NCBI GenBank assembly: GCA_051294375.1
Contig: CM119265.1
Coordinates: 19,519,642-19,583,641 of the forward strand
Length of the DNA stretch: 64,000 bases
Reading direction: 5' to 3'
Source of the DNA: Paraspadella gotoi
Lineage: Eukaryota; Chaetognatha
Below the pieces are notes generated by a model. It was given only the letters and a program-made list of their open reading frames with translations, made no database searches and was not told where the DNA came from. This document shows, in pieces, positions 33,515-46,137 of the stretch. The position numbers and the translations under genes were made by a program. Position 1 is the stretch's first letter. Each line of letters starts with the position of its first letter.

Positions 33515-34649
33515 TATTGAGGAGCGCCGTAAAAGTGAACCATATCCTGAGACGAGAGCTTCCGCTGGAACGGGCGTGAGGTGGAGCTAGACCTGATTAA
33601 AGGTGACGCGGGCAAAATGGCAAAATGTCTCGCGGAATTAAAATGTCCACAAATTTCATCGGGAAAGAGTCAAAAAAGTTTTCGTTCGTCCTGCAAACGG
33701 GGCGACGTTTGAAGACGTTTGAAGACGCTTGAAGACGGAACTGGACGTTGACGGTCGCCACCTCATTGACGCCGAAAGTGCAATAACGATGGGAAATCAT
33801 TTCCGTCGAGAAAAGTGATTCTGAAGCCAGACAAAAGTAACGACAGAAAAAATAAATCACAAATTAGCGACAATAAATACTAGTTCACACTCGACGTGAT
33901 AAAAAGGACAGATGTTTTAAAAGCGTCAAAGGTAATTAAAACTGATTTTTCCGAAGCGTTCAAAATTTAAAAAAAAAAAAAAAAAATACAAAAATGCAAA
34001 GTGACCAAAGTTGTGGTTTTGTTTTTATAAAGAGCAAAGAACTAGAAACCGTCATTCATCATAAAACCACCGAGCGGACGAGGTGGCGCAGGCCGTCCGA
34101 CGCGGAATATAACGCAATCAACGTCAACGGCGATTGGTGGCGCAGGTGGGGGACGTCTATTTCCTGCTCTCGCCGATCGGCGTCGTTGATGTCTTCGTTG
34201 TTCAGGGATTCCGGTTTCCGTTTGTACTTTGAAAGAAGCAGAAAGGGAAGGAGGAGGAGGAGGTGGAGGAGGAGTATATGGTTCCGTTTACGAGGCAGAG
34301 ACCCTTTTTGTTTCGAGGACAAAATAAATTATTTATTTATTTATGTATTTACTTTTTTATTTATTAATTTATTTACGATTTTTTAAAGATTTTTTACCCC
34401 TTTAACGGTTATCGTAAGACTATATGCAGAAGAATTACTGACTAAGACCCTTTTGGTCCAACGCACTCGTGGTCACGTTCCAGAGCGAACTTTTTTTAGC
34501 TTTCCCATCTTTCAGGAATACCCACTTTTCCAACTGTCCAATACCCACCCTGCTTTTTTTTAAAAGTTTTGTTGTCCGTTTATTGACGCGAATTTGCACA
34601 ACGACCTGGAAATGGACAAAAAAAAATGAGGGGGAGAAAGACAAAGAGC

Positions 34650-34680
<31 letters not shown>

Positions 34681-35338
34681 CTGAAGAAAAAGAAACGTTT
34701 AACTGAAAATAAGTGTAGTTATTACCAAAGAATGGGTCTCAAAGAAAAAAAAAACGATAATAGGAGAGAAAAAAGAAAGAACTTTGTTGAAACGAAACAG
34801 AGAGAGAAAGAGAGGGAGGGAATAAGTGGGATTAGAAGGGGAGAGGTGGAGGTGGGGTGTAAAAGCTCTCTTTTGTTTTCGCGCGATTCCTGCGCTGACG
34901 AGTAAACGAGAATTTTAAAACAAGAGAAAAAAATCAAAATAAAAAAAACTTAAGGTTTTTACTAGAATAGTTGTTGTTGTCTCTGCCGTTTCCGCCACTG
35001 TCGCCGGCGCCGGCGCCGCTGCGTCCTTGAGTGCGAACTGGAATCTCACCGGACTTTTTTAAACTGATTCAATAGGTTCACTTCACTCGTCAATCAGGCG
35101 CCTAGTCATCGCCTGATCTTCTCTCTCTCAATTTTCACGCTGCTTCGAAAGTTTCATCATTTTTCCTCCTTTCAGTTACGCGAAAAATTTCGGTCCAAGT
35201 CACTTGTTTCATGTCCCTCTGACTCAGTCCTCTCCTGTCGTTCCTTTCCTACTATTGACAAACAGTATTATTTTTATTATTATTAATTCATCCTGTCGAT
35301 AATTATTTACATTCCTCGTTCTCCGTTTCCCCACCTTC

Positions 35339-35596
35339 NNNNNNNNNNNNNNNNNNNNNNNNNNNNNNNNNNNNNNNNNNNNNNNNNNNNNNNNNNNNNN
35401 NNNNNNNNNNNNNNNNNNNNNNNNNNNNNNNNNNNNNNNNNNNNNNNNNNNNNNNNNNNNNNNNNNNNNNNNNNNNNNNNNNNNNNNNNNNNNNNNNNNN
35501 NNNNNNNNNNNNNNNNNNNNNNNNNNNNNNNNNNNNNNNNNNNNNNNNNNNNNNNNNNNNNNNNNNNNNNNNNNNNNNNNNNNNNNNNNNNNNNNN
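35339..35596. other. Assembly gap, 258 N
   Basis: Sized gap inside palindrome 2, left arm. The mirror region of the right arm (about 39,710-39,850) is sequenced and shows that about 130 bases of AT-rich sequence are missing here. Confidence 0.99.
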
Positions 35597-36095
35597 CACA
35601 GTCCCGATATCGTCCCTTAATCGCAAATCCCTTCGTAAACCATTCCAACTATAATCCGCCCCTTCACAAAGCAAAAGAGATTTGGTTTCGTCTATTTGTT
35701 TTTATTTCGAAAGAAATCGAAAGTTTTCACGTTTTTCATCGCTTCTTATAAATGCTTGGACCATTTACCGGTGTCGATTTGATTACTTCGGTCGATGTTT
35801 TTTTTTTTTGTGTTTTTTTTTTGGTTCCTTTTGAAATCTTAAAATAAAAATAAAATAATTCACTTACACGTAAAATATAAAAAGTTTGGGTAGTCCGATG
35901 TCAAGTAATCTAGTAAAAAACCCACTCGAAAGCAAATGCGCACAAGCAGATTGCTCGGTATCAAGCTTTTCTCGTTCCCAATTCGCGTCGACTCTCTTTT
36001 TTCCCTTTCACTAATTTGCCCCCGAGTCCCCGCGGAACTTGATGAATAATTTAAATACTGGATCGAGTTTTATTTAAAGAAGTAAAAAAAAAAAA

Positions 36096-36281
36096 NNNNN
36101 NNNNNNNNNNNNNNNNNNNNNNNNNNNNNNNNNNNNNNNNNNNNNNNNNNNNNNNNNNNNNNNNNNNNNNNNNNNNNNNNNNNNNNNNNNNNNNNNNNNN
36201 NNNNNNNNNNNNNNNNNNNNNNNNNNNNNNNNNNNNNNNNNNNNNNNNNNNNNNNNNNNNNNNNNNNNNNNNNNNNNNNNN
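36096..36281. other. Assembly gap, 186 N
   Basis: Sized gap inside palindrome 2, left arm. The right arm has sequence at the mirror position (about 39,000-39,170), including a poly-C run at 39,001-39,018 that may have caused the gap. Confidence 0.99.
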
Positions 36282-36631
36282 GAATGAGAAAACGAGAGGA
36301 TGGAAAGAGAGGATGAATAGAAGATGAGGAGAGGAGAACAAAGATGGATGAGGAGAAACTTAAAAGTGGAAGAAAATGTGAGAAAAAGTACGTAGTACTC
36401 ATGGATGTCTGTGATGAAAGTATAGAGAAATAAGATGGAAGATGAGGACAAAGAAGGTGATGATGATGATGCAGATGATGCAGATGATGATGATGACGAT
36501 GGCGATGGTGTTGACGACGCTTAGGGGAAGGAGGAACACACCTGATCAAAACGAATTCATGAATTATTAAATGTCGCTGAAAAGAAGAGGGAAAAACAGG
36601 CTTTGGCGCCTGAAACACAATAAAGGGAGCA

Positions 36632-36693
<62 letters not shown>

Positions 36694-36901
36694 TTCACAC
36701 TCGTAGAGAGCGAGAAAAAAAACAAAATACCAAAAAAAGTTTTACCTGTTTTCCTTTCATAAAATCGTGATTGAATCGGAAAAAAGAGAAACAGATTTTC
36801 AGCGTCCCTCAGACTTCGAGTCGCGCGAATATCATATCGAGTTGCATGATTGGATCTTTTGAGAGACAAACACGTTCCCATGTTCACGCGTTAACATCCA
36901 C

Positions 36902-38217
36902 TTAACGTCGACAACGACCTTGAGTTCCCACGAACTCCTCGCCCCAGACGCCCCCTCCCTCTCCACCATTCAGTCAAACCAAACTCAATCGTTTTTCCCC
37001 CTCAATCATCTCCTCTCTTCTCTTGCTCTCTTCCTCCGCTTCCCTCTTCCTCCCTCTTTCCTCTTTTCTTTCAAAAGATCGAAACGATTCATAAACGGGA
37101 GCGAGGATAGTGGTCGCGGGAGTGGACGGGAGTGTTTGTGCTCGTATCGGAAGGGTTGGATCAAAAGGTGACGAGACTATTGGAACACCGGAAGAAAAAG
37201 GGAAGAGGATTCAAGGTCACGGCGCGTCACAGGCGCCAGTGACGCCAGTGACGCCCGTGACGGCCTGGGGAAATTCGTGAGAATCGAGGTCATAGTCGTC
37301 GTAATCGTCGTCATCTTCATCATCATGATCATCAATCATCATCCTCGTCATGAAGGTGGGTCGCACTCGTCGATCGAGTAGTATGTGTCGCTCTTCGGAT
37401 CTTCGAAATCCTGTCGTCGTCGCCGTCGTCGTAACTCATCTTCGTAGCGAGAAGATGAAAATGTTTTTGAAACGTCACGGTCGTCATCGTCGTCGGTGTC
37501 GTCGTCCTGGTCGTCATCGTCGTCGCTATCGTCCTCATGGTCGTCATCGTCCGTCGCTATCGTCGTCATCAACGTCTTCGGTTTCGTCATTTTTTTTATT
37601 TTTTAGTTTTTCAGTGGAGAGAAAAACAATAGAAAAGTCTTTTTTGTTTCTTTCTTCTTGAAGCCGCCGTCGTCGTTGTTGATGTCGTTTGTTGTCGTCG
37701 TAACGGTCTTTGGAAGCTGATGAAAAAACCAATAAACTTTCGGGGAGAAAGAAGAAAGGAGGGGGGGGGGGAGTTAGGAGGAAAAGAAGAAAGAGAGAAA
37801 CAGTTCAATGTTGTCCGTGCGTTCGTGTGTTCGGTCGCTGATTGTTGATATTGTGAGGAGAGTGTGACTTTGAAAAATGTTGAACTGAGTACGGTTGAAG
37901 GCAATTAAGTTTCTCGTGGCCGAAATTACATTAGGATAGGTGCATATGTCATAAAGTAAATTTTACTCTAAAATAAAACGATGAGCATGTTTTACTAAAT
38001 TTACGAGGGGAACTAAAAAACATTTTTTGACAAATTTACGGAGAAAAAAACCATTTTTTTTAATGACGCATATGCTAGGAGACGATAACAATGAGTGATC
38101 GGGATTGAGCAATTCACTTCTTCACTTCACAAACTGATCTTTTCGTTTTGGAGAAAAATTAGATTTTGAATGGTTTTTGAATGTGATTGGATGAAAGAGC
38201 TTTGATCGGCTCTAAAG
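36902..38217. other. Palindrome 2 spacer (single copy)
   Basis: 1.3 kb of unique sequence between the arms. It is GC-richer than its surroundings and carries TCG/ATC triplet runs at 37,285-37,580. One acidic open frame is described separately, and nothing else is supported. Confidence 0.8.
37348..37590 (-). CDS. Putative acidic Asp-rich protein or exon
   Basis: 80-codon minus-strand frame starting at an ATG: MTKPKTLMTTIAT, then about 40 residues dominated by Asp with a few Glu/Ser, then SKTFSSSRYEDELRRRRRRQ and DFEDPKSDTYYSIDECDPPS before the stop. The last 35 residues are complex and not explained by the ATC/TCG repeat, which gives the frame some weight. It is too short and too repeat-driven to assign. 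It could be an exon of a larger acidic protein or chance. Confidence 0.3.
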   Translation of the reverse strand: MTKPKTLMTTIATDDDDHEDDSDDDDDQDDDTDDDDDRDVSKTFSSSRYEDELRRRRRRQDFEDPKSDTYYSIDECDPPS

Positions 38218-38566
38218 TGGATGTTAACGCGTGAACATGGGAACGTGTTTGTCTCTCAAAAGATCCAATCATGCAACTCGATATGATATTCGCGCGACTC
38301 GAAGTCTGAGGGACGCTGAAATCTGTTTCTTTTTTCCGATTCCAATCAACGATTTATGAAAGGAAACAGTAAAACTTTTTTTGGTTTTTGTTTCTTTTCT
38401 GCTCTCTACGAGTGTGATCTCTCTCTCTTCTCTCTCCTCTCTCTTCTCTCTCTCTCCTCTTCTTTCTTTCTTTCTTCATCTTTTTCTTTCTTCTCTCTTT
38501 TCTTCTCTTTTCTCTTCTTTTTTTCTTTCTTTTTTCTTTTCTTTTCTTCTTTCTTTCTTTCTCTTC

Positions 38567-38598
<32 letters not shown>

Positions 38599-41500
38599 TT
38601 CTTTCATCTTCTCTCTCTCTCTCTCTCTCTCTTTCGCTTGCTCCCTTTATTGTGTTTTCAGGCGCCAAAGCCTGTTTTTCCCTCTTCTTTTGCGAACAAT
38701 TTTAATTTCATGAATTCGTTTTGATCAGTGTGGTTCCTCCTTCCCTAAAGCGTCGTCAACACCATCGCATGTCATCATCATCATCTGCATCATTCTGCAT
38801 CATCAATCATCACCTTCTTGTCCCTCTCATCTTCATTCTTATTTCTCTCTAATACTATTTCATACAAACAGACATCCATGAGTACTAGTACTTTTTCTCA
38901 CATTTTTTCCACTTTTAAGTTTCTCCTCTTCTCCATCTTTGTTCTCCTCTCCTCATCTTCTATTCATCCTCTTTCCATCCTCTTCGTTTTTCTCATTCCA
39001 CCCCCCCCCCGCCCCCCTCCTCCTTTGTCCTCCTCGACCTGTGCGAGCCAGACTCGGTCCCGAGTTTCACAATGGGTTGTAAATGTAATCCACGCGTGAA
39101 TTTCTCCTCTCGAACGAATTCTTCACTTACCGTCCCGACCTATTTTTTCTTCTTTTTTTTTTTATTCCCCCGGGTTGAACGCAGTTTTTTTAACTGTTTT
39201 CTTTTTTTTTTTTTACATTCTTTAAATAAAACCCTTCGATCAGTATTTAAATTATTCATCAAGTTCCGCGGAGCTCTCGGGGAAATTAAGTGAAAGGAAA
39301 AAGAGAGGTCGACGCGATTGGGAACGAGAAAAGCTTGATACAGAGCAATCTGCTTGTGGCGATTTGCTTTCGAGTGGGTTTTTTTCATCAGATAGAACTT
39401 GACATCGACTACCCAAACTTTTTTATATTTTACGTTGTGTAAGTGAATTATTTTATTTTTATTTTAAGATTTCAAAGGAAACCAAAAAAAAAAACACAAA
39501 AAAAACATCGACCGAAGTAATCAAATCGCAACGGTAATGGTCCAAGCATTTATAAGAAGCGATGAAAAACGTGAAAACTTTCGATTTCTTTCGAAATAAA
39601 AACAAATAGACGAAACCAAATCTCTTTTGCTTTGTGGAAGGGGCGATTATATTTGGAATGGTTACGAAGGGATTTGCGATATAGGGACGATATCGGACTG
39701 TGGACTCAGTAAACACAACAATCGGAGAATAATGGTGATGAGAAGGTTGCTGTGGCTGAAGAAAAAATAAATAATAATTATTCGAAATTGAATTATTATA
39801 AAAAAAAAGAGTAACAAAAAATGAAGGTGGGGAAACGCGAGAACGAGGAATGTAAATAATTATGAACAGATGAATTAATAATATAAAAAAATACTGTTTG
39901 TCAATAGTAGGAGAAGAAACGACGAGAGATCGGACTGAGCAGAGGGACATGAAACAGTGACTTGGACCGAAATTTTTCGGTAACTGAAAGGAGGAAAATG
40001 ATGAAACTTTCGAAGCAGCGTGAAAATTGAGAGAGAGAGAAGATAAGCGCGATGACTAGGCGCCTGCATTGACGAGTGAAGTGAATCATTTGAATCAGTT
40101 TAAAAAAAGTCCGGTGAGATTCCATTCGCACTCAGGGACGCAGCCCGGCGCCGGCGCGGCGAGAGTGGCGGAAAACGGCAGAGACAACAACAACTATTCT
40201 AGTAAAAGTTTTTTTTATTTTGATTTTTTTTCTCTTGTTTTAAAATTCTCGTTTAACTCGTCAGCCGCAGGAATCGCGCGAAAACAAAAAGAGAGCTTTT
40301 AACACCCCCCCCCTCCACCCTCCACCTCTCCCTTACTAATTCCCACTTTTCCCTCCCTCTCTTTCTCTCTCTGTTCGTTTCAACAAAGTTCTTTCTTTTT
40401 CTTCTCCTATTATCGTTTTTTTTTTCTTTGAGAACCCATTCTTGGTATTAACTACACTTATTTTCAGTTAAACCGTTTCTTTTTCTTCAGCGCTTTCTCT
40501 CTCTCTCTCTCCTCTCTCACTCTCTCGCTCTCTCTCTCTCTCGTCTTCTTCGTCCTCTCTCTCCCCTCATTCTTTTATTTTTTTTGTCCATTTCCAGGTC
40601 GTTGTGCAAATTGCCGTCAATAAAACGGACAACAAAATTTTAAAAAAAAAGCAGGGGTGGGTATTGGACAGTTGGAAAAGTGGGTATTCCTGAAAGATGG
40701 GAAAGCTAAAAAAAGTTTTCGCTCTGGAACGTGACCACGAGTGCGTGGACCAAAAGGGTTTAGTCGTAATCTTCTGCATATAGTCTTACGATAACGTTAA
40801 AGGGGTAAAAAATCTTTAAAAAATCGTAAATAAATTAATAAATAAAAAGTAAATACATAAATAAATAATATTTATTTTGTCCTCGAAACAAAGGGTCTCT
40901 GCCTCGTAAACGGAACCATAATACTCCTCCTCCCTCCTCCCCTCTTCGCTTTCTGCTTCTTTCAAAGTACAAAACGGAACCGGAATCCCTGAACAACGCA
41001 AGACATCAACGACGCGATCGGCGAGAGGCAGGAAATAGACGGTCCCCCACTGCGCACCAATCGCCGTTGACGTTGATTGCGTATATAACTTCCGCGTGGA
41101 CGGCCTGGGCACTGGGTCGTCGCTCGGTGGTTTATGATGATGACGGTTCTAGTTCTTTGCTCTCTTTATAAAAAAAAAAACCACTTTGCATTTAGCTTTT
41201 TGTATTTTTTTTTTTTTTAAATTTTGAACGCTTCGGAAAAATCAGTTTTAATTACCCTTTGACGCTTTTAAACATCTGTCCTTATTTATCACAGCGAGTG
41301 TGAACAGTATTTATTGTCGCTAATTTGTGATTTATTTTTTCTGTCGTTACTTTTGTCTGGCTTCAGAATCACTTTTCTCGACGGAAATGATTTCCGATCG
41401 TTATTGTGCACACTTTCGGCGTCAATGAGGTGGCGACCGTCAACGTCCGTTCCGTCTTCAAGCGTCTTCAAACGTCTTCAAAACGTCGCCCCGTTTGCAG

Positions 41501-42695
41501 GACAACGAAAAAAACTTTTTTTGACTCTTTCCCGATGAAATTTGTGGACATTTTAATTCCGGGAGACATTTTCCATTTTGCCCGCTTGTGCCCGCGTACC
41601 TTTAACCAGGTCTAGCATCCACCTCACGCCGTTCCAGCGGAAGCTCTCGTCTCAGGATATGGTTCACTTTTACGGCGCTCCCTCAATATCACACTTTCTT
41701 TCTTTTTTTGTCTTTTTGAGCGACCGTAATCATACTCATTATTCCGCATGAATCATTTCCCTTCAAAAAATTTAAAAAAAACTTGTTACCCTCGAGGTCA
41801 TAATCGTCGATTGTCACTTTTAATTCATTCGCCGATTTATCGTTTCTCGAAAGCCTTCTCAAAAATTTCATATAAAGAAAAAAAAAGTGTTTTTTAGCGG
41901 CGCGCTGACCGCGAGTGAGCGTTTCGTCTTTCTTAACTCTCGTTAGTTCTCGTTTGTTTTTAATTAGTCGGGTCTCGATTTGAGGTCCGTTGCAGAGACA
42001 AGAGTATTAATCACGAAGCCTCGTGAAATTCTCTTCACAGGGATCGTCTTTTCGTCCCGGAGAGAAATCATCGTCTCATCTTCTTTTTTTTTTTTCAAAT
42101 TATTTTAATCATTTTGTTTTACCGATCCGGTTGACAGGGAATTTCCTGTTTATTATTTTTTTTTTCCGATGTTCTTTTTTTTTTCTTTGAAAAGGAGTCG
42201 CGATGAAGGGCGTTTCGTTCTGGATGTTATTTTTTTCCCTCGGAGCAGACTTCCGGCGAGGAGCGGACGGTTGCTACGCCCCGGTAGAAGAGAAGGTAGG
42301 AAATATAAGAACGAGGGTTGAGATAGAAATTAAGAAAAGTTCGTCAAGTGGAGAGGGTCAACCTTTTCGTTTTGACTTTCTTATTAAACGCCAAGAAATC
42401 AATTTTTAAATAAAATTTTTTCATTAGGTATATTTTTGATTTTTAATTTTTAATTATTGTTAATTAGGTAATTTTGTTAATATAAATAATTCTGCTCCAA
42501 CGTGACGAAACACACAAAAAAGAAAAAAAAGAAAAGCAAATGAATTTAAGAATTTTTTATAGTCTTAGTCGTACCCTTAAGTACATTGAATTTGTATCCA
42601 GGTCTATATTACTGAAACGTATGTGATCTCTAATTAAAATTTAATTAAATTTTATACACGTTTCAAGGGAAAATGAGTATAGTAAATTAATATAA

Positions 42696-42751
<56 letters not shown>

Positions 42752-43569
42752 TAAAGAAAGGAGATACGTTAGTTAAATATTATTTCGCATGTTTATAAAC
42801 GCATTAACCGATACATAAAAGTTAAAGTTTTTGAAGTTAAAAATTTACATTCATCGTGCAAAAAAACCTTTTTTAATAATTATATAAATTAGTATTGGCT
42901 GTTCATTTTAATAATTTTAAAATTATTATCTAAGGATCCTGGGTCAATCGAATTATTAAGCTATCCCTGCTGGATGTCCAGGTATTTCTTTAATTTTTTA
43001 ATCTATTACAAAGGAATAACAAAATATCAGAATACAAAGATTTAATCTGCATTTAACAGATTTTTTTTATTTTTTAGGACTTGTGTGGTGGGAGTGCTTA
43101 TTATTTAAAAAATCACTGCTCCTTATCGGATAGCCCAGATTTTAAAAATAAATAAATTTATGCTAAACAGCTTGAACTTAAATAAACTTTAATTTAATTT
43201 TTAATATTAAAAAAATTAAAATATATACATAGTATTTTTTAAAAAAGTCTAAATTTAAAGTACCCGATTTTTTTTTTGGCACATGACTGTACAGAACAAA
43301 GGGAGAGGATAGAAAAAAGACTTTGTCTCCCCCTTTCTCTCACGCAGTCGCAGTGTCCAAATTCTGCGTTTCCCGAGTTTGAAAATGCGGCTTTTAAACG
43401 GCCGGAAGCCTCGATTAACGAACACGGTGCGGTTCCTCCGACTAGCGATTTTGCAAAAGGAAAATAAAGGAATGTCTCTTATATAATAGCGACAATACAC
43501 AACACAACAACTGAAAATAAAAACTATCCTACTACTTACGGGCAAGATTGATAACAATGTGTTGTCCTC
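38218..43569. repeat. Palindrome 2, right arm
   Basis: Inverted copy of 31,680-36,901 ending at a 25-N gap. It differs from the left arm by scattered indels and substitutions and supplies bases for the two long gaps of the left arm. Confidence 0.88.
42203..43468 (+). pseudogene. Damaged inverted copy of LamN/LE exons 1-2
   Basis: Exon 1 (42,203-42,295) is intact here too, with one F to S change in the signal peptide (MKGVSFWMLFFSLGADFRR). Exon 2 (about 43,347-43,468) has several indels that break FCVPEFENAAF. The arm ends at a gap before exon 3. It is best treated as a redundant copy. Confidence 0.7.
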
Positions 43570-43594
43570 NNNNNNNNNNNNNNNNNNNNNNNNN
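43570..43594. other. Assembly gap, 25 N
   Basis: Terminates palindrome 2. The next bases are a (TCG)n run. Confidence 0.99.
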
Positions 43595-44173
43595 TCGTCG
43601 TCGTCGTCGTCGTCGTCGTCATTCTTTCCTGACCTGTAATATTGCTGAGAACAAAATAACTGAACCAGTTGCTATTTGAATTAGTTGTTCTGTCGGTCGT
43701 TTCTTGGATGATATTCCAGACTAAAGAGTTGATACTATAGTTACTCATAACACAAAAATTAAAAGGAAACCGCCTCGCCATTGCTTCCCGAGGGCCCATC
43801 TGGGGTAGGTCCCTCAGTCTAAAAAAATATGTTCCGGCTCTTTGACGGTGCCAATTTAACCTATTTAAGCGACAGCAAGCAATCACTGAAGATCCGAAGT
43901 CCCTTCGCCAATTGGAAAAGCGCCACCAAAAAGTGTAAATTTTTTTAAACATAATCTTCGATGAAGCGAAATTTAATCGTAAAACTGTTCGTTTGTTTTA
44001 AATTTTTGTTCACTCGATTAAAATTTATAACCTGAACCGTTTGAATTTATGACGAAGCGTTTGATTTTTTAGTCCATGTCAAAACTTTAACCGATGAAGG
44101 GGGGAAAAGAAAAAAGAGAGAGTGAGGCGAGAGAAAGAGAGAGAAAAGGGGGTAGGGGATGGAAGGAGTGGGA

Positions 44174-44296
<123 letters not shown>

Positions 44297-45398
44297 AATA
44301 TCTCGAGTTGCAGGTTGATGTGACCCTCCGGCGTATGGTGTTTGCGACCCATGACGATCCATGGGGATAAAATCTATGAGCTGAGAGAGAGCGGGAGGAG
44401 AAGAGAGGGATGTGAAAATAAAAAAAAAGAAAGATAAAGAAAAAAGGTGAAGAGGTGGAAGTTTGGCGATAAAAATATCGACTGAGAGAGGGTGAGAGTG
44501 AAAGAGCGACATAGAGACAAAGAAACTTCTGTTGAGAAAAAAATGTTTTTCTTTACTACAAAATTGGTGAAAAAAAAATATACACGGATTAATATTTACT
44601 TGTCGGATATTCTTCAGGATATAATTGCTAAATTCTGATTTCAAACTTTAACTTCACCCTATTTGGCAATCTTTCCGGAACATCGGATACGGTGTTAGAC
44701 TTGATAGCGTTGAGATAAATGGCCAATCACGCTTTTTTTGCAAGGACCGTTCCGATCAAGGACCGTGACATTGGAGTAAACAAAAGTCTTATTCAAAGGG
44801 TCAGAATGAAAAGGAGAAAAATTTTGAAGATTCAGTCAAGTTTTTATGAAAAATCAAAAAAAAAAAACAAAAAAAAAAAAAAACAAACATAAATTGAAGT
44901 TAAAGCAAACAAATATAACTCACGGTCTCATCCTGAAAAAAAAATATTGCGTCGAATTTTAGCGCAGGTAATACATGACGACGATGAAGACGACGACAAA
45001 GACGACGACGAAACGACAACGAAACGATGAGAAGACGACGACAACAACGATGATCATGAATGGGATTTTTTCGGTGGATATTTTTTCCACGGGCAGAGGA
45101 TATCGCCACCGATTGTCATGGCATTACTGACCCAGTTCGCTGTATCTTTGAACGAAGATTAATAATAAAGCAATTAACGACCATCGAATTAATAACAGGG
45201 AAAAAGCAGGACGGCGATCATCAATTACGTTTTTATCATCGCCCATAAATCCTTTCGAATTTAATTTAAATATTTTTAAACATGAAATTAGTTGATGTTC
45301 GAATCGTCAAGCATAGAGAAAAATTTCGAATGTCTACTTTCGGCGGGTTATTCTGTAAATGGGTCTTGACTTCTCAACAGCCAGGACGTCTCTCTCTC

Positions 45399-45402
<4 letters not shown>

Positions 45403-45470
<68 letters not shown>

Positions 45471-45482
45471 TCTCTCTCTCTC
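45403..45482. repeat. (CT)n microsatellite
   Basis: CT run of about 80 bases with two TT/CC interruptions. Confidence 0.95.
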
Positions 45483-45781
45483 CCGCGTCCCCAACAGCCA
45501 CTAAGATGGTACGTGAGGCGACGGGCAAGGAGGGCGAAAGAGCAACAAGCTCCAACCTTCAAACATTCAGCAGGTTCGCCGTTTCAACTTTCGGTCGACA
45601 GGTCCACCCCCCTTCCTGTTTCGTTTTGAACCCCATCCCTCGCATTACACGTTCCATCAGAACACATCCCAATTTTTTTATTCGACTTCCCCTCCACTTG
45701 AAAACAAAATGTTCTCTTCAAAAAAAATTCTCATTTATTTTCACCGACAGTCATTAACGTCTTTTTTTTTTCCATCCGGAC

Positions 45782-45788
45782 CCTCTCT

Positions 45789-45869
<81 letters not shown>

Positions 45870-45879
45870 TCTCTCTCTG
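45782..45879. repeat. (CT)n tract 200 bases upstream of the myosin TATA box
   Basis: Interrupted CT repeats (GA on the other strand). In arthropods such GAGA-type tracts near promoters can bind GAGA-factor-like proteins. That role is only a guess, because CT/GA tracts occur throughout this window. Confidence 0.9.
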
Positions 45880-46079
45880 GCCCCAATTCACCTTTCGATC
45901 TCCCCTGATCTCAACCAGATCCCTGCTCTCTAACTGCTTTCCGCCTCCTCTTCAAACTTCATTCCCCTCCCTCCTCCCTCTCTCTTCTCCCTCCACCACT
46001 TCTCCTCCTCCTCCTCCTCCTCCTCCTCCTCCGTCCCATTCATCTTTTTTTTCACATTTGGTCGATCGATCCATTCACC

Positions 46080-46087
46080 TATAAAAG
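46080..46087 (+). promoter_or_regulatory. TATA box of the myosin heavy chain gene
   Basis: TATAAAAG in a locally GC-balanced stretch. About 30 bases on, a start of transcription near 46,110 would give a short non-coding first exon ending at a strong donor (46,137, followed by GTGAGT). An acceptor at 46,891-46,893 (CAG) leads into the exon with the start codon. A TATA box plus a non-coding first exon is the usual layout of muscle structural genes. Confidence 0.6.
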
Positions 46088-46109
46088 AGGACCCCGAATT
46101 TCGCGTCCT

Positions 46110-46137
46110 CACCACCGAATCGTGAATCCGAATCCGG
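46110..46137 (+). other. Predicted 5' non-coding exon of the myosin gene
   Basis: Short exon inferred from TATA spacing on the left and a consensus donor on the right (G/GTGAGT at 46,137/46,138). The matching acceptor at 46,893 leaves 47 bases of leader before the ATG at 46,941. The left edge is a prediction. Confidence 0.45.

Larger units (their letters stand above)
31680..36901. repeat. Palindrome 2, left arm
   Basis: Inverted partner of 38,218-43,569, about 5.2 kb. It contains LamN exons 1-2, CT tracts and two long N gaps. Exon 3 (31,393-31,520) lies just outside the arm and is single copy. Confidence 0.88.

Noticed and set aside
36430-36525. 28-codon Asp-rich frame MEDEDKEGDDDD
   Set aside because: Entirely a GAT microsatellite with no flanking coding signal. 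The mirror arm does not keep the frame.
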